Shown: in pieces, positions 1-5,364 of the stretch
Numbering within the stretch: the first letter of the stretch is position 1
Layout: each line of letters starts with the position of its first letter
NCBI GenBank assembly: GCA_026418655.1
Contig: JAOAAW010000068.1
Coordinates: forward strand, 1-5,364
DNA: 5,364 nucleotides
Direction of reading: 5' to 3'
From: a bacterium
GTDB taxonomy: Bacteria > Ratteibacteria > UBA8468 > B48-G9 > DTJG01
Notes under the pieces: model-generated
What the model was told of the DNA's origin: nothing
Databases searched by the model: none
What the model saw: only the letters and a program-made list of their open reading frames with translations
Made by a program: the position numbers and the translations under genes

Positions 1-282
1 TCACCATGTTGGTCACCTGACGGAAGATATCTTGCTTATGCCGTAAGATACGGTACAGATATGTTTATTGAAATATACGATAACAATTCAGGGAAGCGGA
101 AAGTACTAACACAGGGATTTTGTTCATGGAGTGATGCTCCATCGTGGGCACCTGACAGCAGGCACATACTTTTCACAAAACAGGAAAAGTATATAAACTC
201 TCTCTGGACTGTTGACATCTATACTTTGAAATTTAGGAAAGTTGCGGATAATGCATGGAGCGGTTGCTGGGATATTCGTTGA
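1..282 (+). CDS. tolB: TolB C-terminal fragment (5' end outside window)
   Basis: An open frame runs from the first base to a TGA at 280-282, giving 93 residues with no start in the window. Two PD40/WD40-like propeller blade motifs are visible: WSPDG at residues 4-8 followed by RYLAYAV, and SWAPDS at 48-53 followed by RHILFTK; a final strand-rich segment (SLWTVDIYTL) follows. This is the repeat signature of the TolB beta-propeller, a periplasmic protein that binds Pal and takes part in outer-membrane constriction and envelope integrity. The motif alone would also fit other PD40 proteins (for example DPP-IV-like propellers); the assignment to TolB rests mainly on pal lying 43 nt downstream, the classical order. 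An ATG at 61 lies inside the propeller and is not the true start. The stop codon overlaps the -35 box of the promoter for pal. The assignment is good, but the N-terminal TolB domain cannot be checked. Confidence 0.8.
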   Translation, partial: SPCWSPDGRYLAYAVRYGTDMFIEIYDNNSGKRKVLTQGFCSWSDAPSWAPDSRHILFTKQEKYINSLWTVDIYTLKFRKVADNAWSGCWDIR

Positions 283-307
283 CAAGAGAAAAGGATTTTT
301 GTATAAT
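279..307 (+). promoter_or_regulatory. Consensus sigma70-type promoter upstream of pal
   Basis: TTGACA at 279-284 and TATAAT at 302-307 are both perfect matches to the sigma70/sigmaA hexamers, and they are separated by the optimal 17 bp. Its TTGACA overlaps the tolB stop codon (280-282). Transcription would start near 313-315, giving an unusually short leader of about 12 nt that begins at the Shine-Dalgarno sequence of pal. It would let pal and the downstream genes be expressed independently of tolB. The hexamers are read directly from the sequence; activity is inferred. Confidence 0.8.
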
Positions 308-314
308 CAAAAAA

Positions 315-321
315 AAGGAGG
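315..321 (+). promoter_or_regulatory. Strong Shine-Dalgarno sequence that sets the pal start
   Basis: AAGGAGG lies four bases before the ATG at 326. It is the only strong ribosome binding site in the window and decides between this ATG and the longer in-frame ATG at 242, which sits inside tolB and would bury the signal peptide 28 residues in. The other genes have no comparable site and appear to rely on coupling to the upstream gene. Confidence 0.85.
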
Positions 322-325
322 AAAA

Positions 326-958
326 ATGAAAGCAATGACGGGCATACTTTTAGTGATACTTATGATCTTATCATTGTTGTCAGGTTGTTGTCCATACTCA
401 AGAAAGGTACCACCTGCGAAGGCGCCATCAAAGGAACAACCTATTGAAAAACCCCAAATTGAGGTTAAACAAGTACAAACACCATCAGAAAAACCAACTA
501 TAAAACCATCAGAGAAAGGAATAGCAACAGAAGCAGAAATAATGGCAGGAACAATTGGAGGCGAGATACCCCCTGTTAAACCAGATGACCAGCCAAAATT
601 TGTTATTCCCACTGATGAAACCAAAGAAATATTTCAACCGATATATTTCGACTTTGATAAATACAATATTAAAACGAGTGAACATCCAAAACTAAACGCA
701 ATTGCTGATTATCTGAAGAAAAACCCGGATATCTCAATTCTTATTGAAGGGCATTGTGATGAACGTGGTACTGACGAATATAATCTTGTGCTGGGTGAAA
801 AACGAGCACTAAGTACAAGAAATTTTCTTGTTGCCCTTGGTATATCCCCGAAAAGAATCTATACCATAAGTTATGGCGAGTCCAGACCAGCAGACCCTGG
901 ACACAATGAAGAAGCCTGGGCAAAAAATAGAAGGGCTGAGTTCAAAATAAAACAATGA
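326..958 (+). CDS. pal: Peptidoglycan-associated lipoprotein Pal
   Basis: This 210-residue protein is an outer-membrane lipoprotein that anchors the outer membrane to peptidoglycan and partners TolB in the Tol-Pal system. Residues 1-20 form a lipoprotein signal peptide ending in the lipobox LSGC, with lipidated Cys21; residue +2 is Cys, not Asp, consistent with outer-membrane sorting. Residues 23-100 form a Pro/Lys/Glu-rich linker containing two PSEK motifs. Residues about 101-210 are the OmpA-like domain: YFDFDKY (107-113), GHCDERGTDEYN (142-153), the YNLxLGxxRA pattern with Arg160, and NRRAEF (201-206). Asp145 and Arg160 match the conserved diaminopimelate-binding residues of the family. 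The ATG at 326 is chosen over 242 because of the Shine-Dalgarno site and the signal peptide. The mature protein is longer than E. coli Pal, essentially through the linker. Its stop overlaps the next gene by 4 nt (ATGA). Confidence 0.95.
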   Translation: MKAMTGILLVILMILSLLSGCCPYSRKVPPAKAPSKEQPIEKPQIEVKQVQTPSEKPTIKPSEKGIATEAEIMAGTIGGEIPPVKPDDQPKFVIPTDETKEIFQPIYFDFDKYNIKTSEHPKLNAIADYLKKNPDISILIEGHCDERGTDEYNLVLGEKRALSTRNFLVALGISPKRIYTISYGESRPADPGHNEEAWAKNRRAEFKIKQ

Positions 959-1779
959 AACAAAACCTGTATCTTCCGACAATTTTCATTCTGTGCTGTA
1001 TTTTTAGCGGCTGTATAAGTATCGCAAATAAGGAAGACTTGGATACAATGAAAACTGAATTTGAGCAAAAAATTGCGACAGAGCAGGAAAAAAACCAGAA
1101 AAAATATCAAGAAATACTGACAAAAATAGAGGGTATTCAAAAAATTCAGGAACAGCAACAAACGGTTATTCTCAGCATCAATGAAGAAATAAAAAACCAA
1201 ATAGGAGAACTTAAAATAGCGATGGACGACTCCTATCAGAATCAGAAAAAGGAATTTGATATATTCAAAAAATCGCAGGAAGAGAAAAATTTTCAGTTTG
1301 GACAGGATATTGATACGGTGAAGAAAGCGCAGAATGAACTTCTTAGAACATCGATATCTCTCACTGATTCAATGGTAAATTTTCAAAAAGATATATTGGC
1401 TCTGAAAACATCAATGCAACAAATTGCTTCTGAGTTTGACGCATTGAATGTCAGAAATCTTGTGCAACGATCTGATTTGGAAATTTTAAAAAAATATTAT
1501 GATACACAGATAGAAACCTTGCTTAAAGAAATAGTAAGGCAGGAGAGTGAAATTTTTAGTCTTAAACAGGCAATTCAGAAAAAACAGATTTCTCATGAAG
1601 ATACCGAAGTTCAGTTAAAAAAACTAGATCAGTCATCAGAGAGATATCATATCGTTAAAAAGGGTGAAACTCTTTCCAGTATTGCAAAAAAATATAACAC
1701 AAGCACTCAAAAAATTAAGGAGATAAACAAAATAAAGGATGACAGTTTATTAGTCGGTCAAAAACTCCTAATTCCATGA
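955..1779 (+). CDS. Coiled-coil lipoprotein with C-terminal LysM domain (CpoB/YbgF position)
   Basis: This is a 274-residue predicted lipoprotein: a hydrophobic signal peptide at 1-19 ends in FSGC with lipidated Cys20, followed by Ile (no inner-membrane retention signal). Residues about 27-225 are highly charged, Gln/Lys/Glu-rich, almost without Pro or Gly, and look like one or more long coiled coils. Residues 231-274 are a LysM domain (YHIVKKGETLSSIAKKY near its start, VGQKLLIP at its end), which binds the GlcNAc-containing glycan backbone of peptidoglycan. The gene overlaps pal by 4 nt (ATGA) and has no obvious ribosome binding site. Classical tol-pal operons carry cpoB/ybgF here, encoding a coiled coil plus TPR repeats; no TPR is visible in this protein. 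A role as an outer-membrane-to-cell-wall tether or Tol-Pal accessory factor is inferred from domains and position. The LysM and lipoprotein calls are strong; the biological role is not known. Confidence 0.85.
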   Translation: MKQNLYLPTIFILCCIFSGCISIANKEDLDTMKTEFEQKIATEQEKNQKKYQEILTKIEGIQKIQEQQQTVILSINEEIKNQIGELKIAMDDSYQNQKKEFDIFKKSQEEKNFQFGQDIDTVKKAQNELLRTSISLTDSMVNFQKDILALKTSMQQIASEFDALNVRNLVQRSDLEILKKYYDTQIETLLKEIVRQESEIFSLKQAIQKKQISHEDTEVQLKKLDQSSERYHIVKKGETLSSIAKKYNTSTQKIKEINKIKDDSLLVGQKLLIP

Positions 1780-2579
1780 AAGAATTCCTTGTCTTTCTTA
1801 TTGGCGCCTGCTTTGGCAGCTTCGCAAATGTTGTAATATATCGTCTTCCAAGGAATAAGTCCATCATCAAACCTGGATCTTACTGCCCCAAATGTAGACG
1901 ATCAATACAGTGGTACGATAATATCCCCATTTTAAGTTATCTGATATTAAGAGGACGTTGCAGACATTGCAAAAAAACAATTTCACCAAGATATCCTATT
2001 GTAGAATTAACAATGGGTATTTTAACACTCCTTCTCTTCGAGAAATTCTGGACTGCAAGTTTGTACTGTGCATTCTTTTTTTATTTTATTTTTATACTCG
2101 GGCTTATAATTATAAGTGGTATTGATTACGAAACATTCCTTGTTCCAGATACCATCGTATTAACACTGATTCCACTGGGAATTCTTGGGGCACTCGTATG
2201 CAAAAATTTATTTATTTCGCAGGAACACTCGTGGCCAACTTTAACCCGTTTTTTATATAGTCTATCGGGTGCTCTTATGGGAGCAGCAATTGTATTATTT
2301 CTTATGATGATAGGGAAAATCATATGGAAAAAAGAGGCAATGGGTGGAGGTGATTTAAAGTTGCTTGCAGCTATCGGCTCTTTTCTTGGATGGAAAGGTG
2401 TTTTCCTTTCGATATTCTTTGGTTCAATACTTGGAACAATTATAAGCCTTGTCCTTATATATTCAAAAAAGAAAAACTGGGATGATTATGTACCGTTTGG
2501 TCCTTACCTTGCTATAGGGGCAATTCTGGTAACGTTATTAAAGGGTAGTTATCTATTTTCACTTTATTTCATTCCCTGA
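1776..2579 (+). CDS. pilD: Prepilin peptidase / N-methyltransferase (A24 family)
   Basis: This 267-residue polytopic inner-membrane aspartic protease cleaves the leader of type IV pilins and type II secretion pseudopilins and N-methylates the new N-terminus. The N-terminal part has GSFANVVIYRLP (14-25) and the cytoplasmic zinc-binding pair CPKC (37-40) and CRHC (62-65), typical of bifunctional enzymes that keep the methyltransferase domain. The peptidase domain has the two catalytic aspartates, Asp117 (SGIDYETFLVPD) and Asp193 in the GxGDxK motif (GGGDLK, 190-195), and the C-terminal FGPYLAIGA (241-249). Multiple hydrophobic helices fill the rest. Length is normal for the family and all key residues are present, so it should be active. 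The ATG overlaps the preceding stop (ATGA) and lacks a ribosome binding site, so translation is probably coupled. No pilin or secretion gene lies in the window, so its substrates must be encoded elsewhere. pilD, comC and gspO are the same family; the symbol is conventional. Confidence 0.95.
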   Translation: MKEFLVFLIGACFGSFANVVIYRLPRNKSIIKPGSYCPKCRRSIQWYDNIPILSYLILRGRCRHCKKTISPRYPIVELTMGILTLLLFEKFWTASLYCAFFFYFIFILGLIIISGIDYETFLVPDTIVLTLIPLGILGALVCKNLFISQEHSWPTLTRFLYSLSGALMGAAIVLFLMMIGKIIWKKEAMGGGDLKLLAAIGSFLGWKGVFLSIFFGSILGTIISLVLIYSKKKNWDDYVPFGPYLAIGAILVTLLKGSYLFSLYFIP

Positions 2580-2581
2580 GT

Positions 2582-3124
2582 ATGAGTGAGGTAATTCTAC
2601 AATTGATTGAGGAGTTTTTTCACCAAAGGAAATATTTCACCGCAAGGGACGGAAATCTTATTTTAATTCGTAGAATAGATCAGATGGTAGAAAAAAAGGA
2701 TAGTCCTTTCATCCTGGATGAAAAAGAAATAGAAAGTATAACAGCTGCCGTTATTAAATCCATTGCGTGGCACACCTGCAAAATAACGACACGGATTCTG
2801 GAAACATTCCCAGAAATACTTGAATTCACTCGTGAAAATCAGGAAAAAAAATTCTCAGGATGGTTTAAAAATCAACCTTTTATAAAAATGCTTATCATAC
2901 CACAACTACCCGCGCATCCCGACCTCCAACAGAAAGTCATAAAAAAACTTCAAGATACAGGTATCAGACATATAATGACAATACCTACCATAATCATGGG
3001 AGTGATTGATAAAATAGAACCAAGAAAGATTTATTCATCGCCAATTTGTGATCTACTGAGAGTTCTCAAATTTTATAATATAATCTCATCCACAAAAGAA
3101 CAGATGGAATTACCACTCCGTTGA
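2582..3124 (+). CDS. Uncharacterised 180-residue protein with clamp-binding-like C-terminus
   Basis: I do not recognise this family. It begins 2 nt after the pilD stop and ends overlapping or abutting recG, so it is co-transcribed with both. It is predicted cytosolic: there is no signal peptide or membrane segment. Residues 1-90 look mostly helical and charged. Residues 93-105 (hydrophobic strand ending IIPQLP), a helix at about 106-117, and a hydrophobic stretch at 119-135 suggest an alternating strand-helix-strand core, followed by a helical tail. There are two cysteines (66 and 146) and no metal-binding cluster or nucleotide-binding loop. The final residues are QMELPLR; QMELPL (174-179) resembles the hexapeptide by which proteins such as E. 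coli Hda (QLSLPL) dock on the DNA polymerase III beta clamp. With recG next door, a DNA replication or repair role is a reasonable hypothesis, but unproven. No convincing catalytic motif was found. Codon use and AT-richness match the neighbours, supporting a real gene. Confidence 0.8.
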   Translation: MSEVILQLIEEFFHQRKYFTARDGNLILIRRIDQMVEKKDSPFILDEKEIESITAAVIKSIAWHTCKITTRILETFPEILEFTRENQEKKFSGWFKNQPFIKMLIIPQLPAHPDLQQKVIKKLQDTGIRHIMTIPTIIMGVIDKIEPRKIYSSPICDLLRVLKFYNIISSTKEQMELPLR

Positions 3125-5157
3125 ATATGTTGCTACCAGAAACACCCATAAGAATGGTTCCTGGGGTAGGTCCGCAAAAGATGGAATATTTTTCAAAAAT
3201 TGGCATATTTACAGTTAAAGACCTGTTATTTCATTTTCCAAGAAAGTATCTGGATAGAAGGGAGATAAAAAAGATAAGTGAAGTGGTTCCAGGGGAAATA
3301 ACATCTGTAAAAGGAGAAGTTATTGCAACCGAACAAAAACGATTTCCACGAATTTCCTTGAGCAAAGTTGCCATATCCGACGGTACTGGTGTGATCTACC
3401 TGGTATTTTTCAATCAGGACTACATCCTTAAAGTTTTGAAACCTGGTATAAAGACGTTTGTCTACGGAAAAATTGAACAATATGAACACACTCTCCAGAT
3501 TAATAATCCACTATTTGAAATAGTTGAAGGAAAAAGGAAACCTGATTATATTTTACCTGTTTATTCAACAGTATCTGGTCTAACGCAAAATTTTATCAGA
3601 AAATGCATAAGATATGCCCTGAAAAATCTGGAACGATATCCATCGGATATTCTTCCACTTGAAGACAGAAGCAGACTCCGTCTCTCAAATATGAAACATG
3701 CCATTATAAATATCCATTTCCCAAAAAATCATGTTAATCTTGAAAAAGCACGGAAACACCTAATTTTTGACGAGTTTTTTAAGCTTCAGTTGGGTTTGAT
3801 ATATAAAAAAATCGTCACAACTGAGCAGCAGCCCACAGAAAAAAATAAATTCGGAAGTTCATTAGTTCATAACTTTGAAAAAATGTTACCATTCAGACTG
3901 ACGAAGGAACAGCTAAAAGTCATGGAGGAAATTTTAGAAGATCTCAGATGTGGAAGAATAGTGAACAGACTTCTTCAGGGAGAGGTCGGTTCAGGGAAAA
4001 CTGTGGTCGCAGTATTTTTTCTATGGCTTTTTGCAAAAGATGGATACCAGGGTGTATTCCTTGCACCAACTGAAATTCTTGCAGAACAACATTATTTAAA
4101 CTGGAACCCTTTTTTTCTTTCCTGTGGAATTGAATCTGCACTATTGACTGGAGGAATGCCTGAAAAGATGAAAAATGAAATACAAAATAATATTTCAAAT
4201 AACCAAATTAAAGTGTTGTTTGGAACGCATGCACTTTTGAATGAAAAAATCATATACTCTCACATCAGAGCAATTGTAGTAGATGAGCAGCATAAATTTG
4301 GTGTGCAACAAAGAAATTTTCTCCAGCAGAAAGGAAACAGGGTTCATTACCTGGCTATGAGCGCAACGCCTATACCAAGAAGTGTTGCACTTGCCTTTTA
4401 TGGAAATGTAGATCTTTCAACGATCGGATCCCTGCCAAAAGGAGAAAGAAAAGTTATAAGTTATCTCTTCGGTTATAACGAGATTGAAACGGTTTACCGG
4501 TTTATTAAAAAACAAATCGATGAAAAAAAACAGGGATATTTTGTTGCACCCACTATTGAAAGTTCGCGATATTCATCGGTTTTAAACCATTTCACAAAAC
4601 TCTCAGCCATTTTAGGTTCTGAAAATATTGGGCTACTCCACGGTAAATTGTCCACCCAGGAAAAATCTGATATTATTGCAAAATTCAAAAATAAAAATAT
4701 CCTGTTAATTGTTTCCACTTCAGTTATCGAAGTTGGACTTGATGTTCCGGACGCCAATTTTATTATCATTGACGAATCTGAGAAATTCGGTTTATCGCAG
4801 TTACATCAAATGCGTGGACGTGTAGGGAGGAGTGGTGAAATCGGATACTGTATACTTATTCATCACACAGAAGAAACTCAATCAATAGCAAGACTTGAGT
4901 CATTTTTAGAAATAGAAGATGGACTTAAATTGGCCGAAATAGACCTTTCGTTAAGAGGTCCAGGTGACCTTTTGGGTGTACGTCAACATGGTATTCTACC
5001 ATTAAAAATAGGAGATATAGTTAAAGATATTGAAATTCTGACTGAATCTCGTAAAGAAGCAGAAAGAATTCTGAAAAATCGACTTTATCTTGATAAAAAA
5101 TACACAAATGTGAGGAAATATCTTGAAAAATTCACAAAATGTAAGATAATTGACTAA
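3121..5157 (+). CDS. recG: ATP-dependent DNA helicase RecG
   Basis: RecG is a double-stranded DNA translocase that regresses stalled forks and processes Holliday junctions and R-loops. The 678-residue protein is full length (E. coli RecG has 693). Order of domains: an N-terminal VPGVGP element (13-18), wedge/OB-fold domain about 60-135, helicase domain 1 with Walker A GEVGSGKT (287-294), motif II DEQH (388-391) and motif III SAT (414-416), helicase domain 2 with motif V (VSTSVIEVGLDVPDA, 531-545) and motif VI (QMRGRVGRSG, 563-572), and the RecG-specific TRG region LRGPGDLLGVRQHG (611-624). All catalytic residues are intact. Two starts are possible: TTG at 3121, overlapping the upstream stop as TTGA, or ATG at 3127, two nucleotides after that stop. 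They differ by two residues, no ribosome binding site decides between them, and either would be coupled to the upstream gene. The TAA stop directly abuts the next ATG. Confidence 0.97.
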   Translation: MNMLLPETPIRMVPGVGPQKMEYFSKIGIFTVKDLLFHFPRKYLDRREIKKISEVVPGEITSVKGEVIATEQKRFPRISLSKVAISDGTGVIYLVFFNQDYILKVLKPGIKTFVYGKIEQYEHTLQINNPLFEIVEGKRKPDYILPVYSTVSGLTQNFIRKCIRYALKNLERYPSDILPLEDRSRLRLSNMKHAIINIHFPKNHVNLEKARKHLIFDEFFKLQLGLIYKKIVTTEQQPTEKNKFGSSLVHNFEKMLPFRLTKEQLKVMEEILEDLRCGRIVNRLLQGEVGSGKTVVAVFFLWLFAKDGYQGVFLAPTEILAEQHYLNWNPFFLSCGIESALLTGGMPEKMKNEIQNNISNNQIKVLFGTHALLNEKIIYSHIRAIVVDEQHKFGVQQRNFLQQKGNRVHYLAMSATPIPRSVALAFYGNVDLSTIGSLPKGERKVISYLFGYNEIETVYRFIKKQIDEKKQGYFVAPTIESSRYSSVLNHFTKLSAILGSENIGLLHGKLSTQEKSDIIAKFKNKNILLIVSTSVIEVGLDVPDANFIIIDESEKFGLSQLHQMRGRVGRSGEIGYCILIHHTEETQSIARLESFLEIEDGLKLAEIDLSLRGPGDLLGVRQHGILPLKIGDIVKDIEILTESRKEAERILKNRLYLDKKYTNVRKYLEKFTKCKIID

Positions 5158-5345
5158 ATGGAACCTGAAAAAATCTGTGTTTTAATTCCGGCACATAATG
5201 AAGAAAATTCCATAGGCAGAATTGTCAGCGAAGTAAAAAAAATTATTCCTTGTGTTGTTGTAGTTGACGATGGCTCGACTGACAATACATCGACAATAGC
5301 AGAAGAAAAAGGTGCAATTGTGCTCAAACATATACAGTGCAGGGG
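5158..5345 (+). CDS. Family 2 glycosyltransferase, N-terminal fragment (cut by contig end)
   Basis: The ATG follows the recG stop with no gap. The 62 genuine complete codons encode the start of a GT-A fold: VLIPAHNEE (8-16), the first strand and loop that bind the nucleotide-sugar base, then VVVVDDGSTDNT (33-44), the hallmark acidic motif contacting UDP/GDP, then GAIVLKH (52-58). The last genuine residues, HIQCRG, align with the family pattern HxxNRGKG. Family 2 enzymes of this type transfer sugars to polyprenyl phosphate or to envelope glycans; donor and acceptor cannot be told from 62 residues. The frame stays open to the window end, but everything after 5345 is adapter, so the last six residues of the apparent frame (CLLYTS) are artefactual and Gly63 draws its third base from the adapter. 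No start site other than 5158 is plausible. Confidence 0.88.
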
Positions 5346-5364
5346 CTGTCTCTTATACACATCT
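5346..5364. other. Tn5 mosaic-end sequencing adapter (artefact)
   Basis: The last 19 bases, CTGTCTCTTATACACATCT, are identical to the reverse complement of the synthetic Tn5 mosaic end added by transposase (Nextera-type) library preparation. The mosaic end is an engineered hybrid of the natural outer and inner ends of Tn5, so a natural transposon end would not match over all 19 bases. Its place at the very edge of the sequence indicates an untrimmed adapter carried into the assembly. It should be masked. Confidence 0.97.

Noticed and set aside
242..325. Longer pal start at the ATG at 242
   Set aside because: It lies inside tolB, lacks a ribosome binding site and would place 28 mostly non-hydrophobic residues before a clear lipoprotein signal peptide. 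The ATG at 326 has a strong Shine-Dalgarno site.
307..624. Reverse-strand open frame of 105 codons opposite pal
   Set aside because: It is the complement of the repetitive, proline-rich linker of pal, has no ribosome binding site or family signature, and pal is secure on the other strand.
871..1200. Reverse-strand open frame rich in Phe and Leu opposite the LysM lipoprotein
   Set aside because: The apparent hydrophobicity is the complement of A-rich Lys/Glu codons in the coiled coil. It spans the pal overlap and shows no gene features.
3074..3084. TATAATATAAT near the end of the unknown gene as an internal recG promoter
   Set aside because: The hexamer is a good -10 match, but no acceptable -35 lies 16-18 bp upstream (TTGTGA at 3046 is 22 bp away), and the bases encode FYNI within an AT-rich coding region.
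1..5345. Intrinsic terminators, RNA genes or CRISPR-like repeats
   Set aside because: Junctions between genes are 43 nt or less and show no GC-rich hairpin followed by a T run; no tRNA-like or spaced repeat structure was seen. AT-rich runs within genes are explained by Lys/Ile/Phe codons.
5154..5360. Reverse-strand open frame of 68 codons starting MYKRQ
   Set aside because: Its start lies in the mosaic-end adapter and the rest is antisense to the glycosyltransferase. MYKRQ is a typical adapter-translation artefact.
5346..5364. Natural Tn5/IS50 end, implying a transposon insertion in the glycosyltransferase
   Set aside because: The natural outer and inner ends differ from these 19 bases; only the engineered mosaic end matches fully, and it sits exactly at the sequence edge.

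Overview
The window is one head-to-tail, plus-strand gene cluster from an AT-rich, diderm (Gram-negative type) bacterium. An outer membrane is implied by the TolB/Pal pair and two predicted outer-membrane lipoproteins. TGA is a normal stop: five of the six complete gene ends use it. No marker here fixes the phylum. The gene order (tolB, pal, coiled-coil LysM lipoprotein, prepilin peptidase, unknown gene, recG, glycosyltransferase) is not that of a well-studied proteobacterial tol-pal locus, so an uncultured or candidate-phylum diderm is plausible, but that is inference.

Layout: 1-282 is the 3' end of tolB (beta-propeller). A textbook sigma70-type promoter (TTGACA, 17 bp, TATAAT at 279-307) overlaps the tolB stop and is followed by the only strong Shine-Dalgarno sequence in the window, just before pal (326-958). 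From pal onward the genes are packed with no room between them: pal/LysM lipoprotein (955-1779) and LysM lipoprotein/pilD (1776-2579) share ATGA overlaps, the unknown gene (2582-3124) starts 2 nt after pilD, recG (3121-5157) starts in or just after the stop of the unknown gene, and a family 2 glycosyltransferase starts directly after the recG stop (5158 onward, truncated). This looks like a single transcription unit with translational coupling throughout. No RNA gene, terminator, CRISPR array or natural mobile element is visible, and there is no gene-free stretch longer than 43 nt.

Function: the first half is envelope biology. TolB and Pal link the outer membrane to peptidoglycan. A coiled-coil lipoprotein with a C-terminal LysM occupies the position where CpoB/YbgF sits in classical tol-pal operons. 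PilD processes type IV pilin/type II secretion pseudopilins. The second half is DNA maintenance: a 180-residue protein of unknown fold whose extreme C-terminus, QMELPL, resembles a beta sliding-clamp binding peptide, followed by the RecG fork-remodelling helicase.

The last 19 bases (5346-5364) are exactly the synthetic Tn5 mosaic end used in transposase-based library preparation. They are an untrimmed adapter at a contig edge, not biology. Genomic sequence therefore ends at 5345, and the last residues of the glycosyltransferase reading frame are artefactual.
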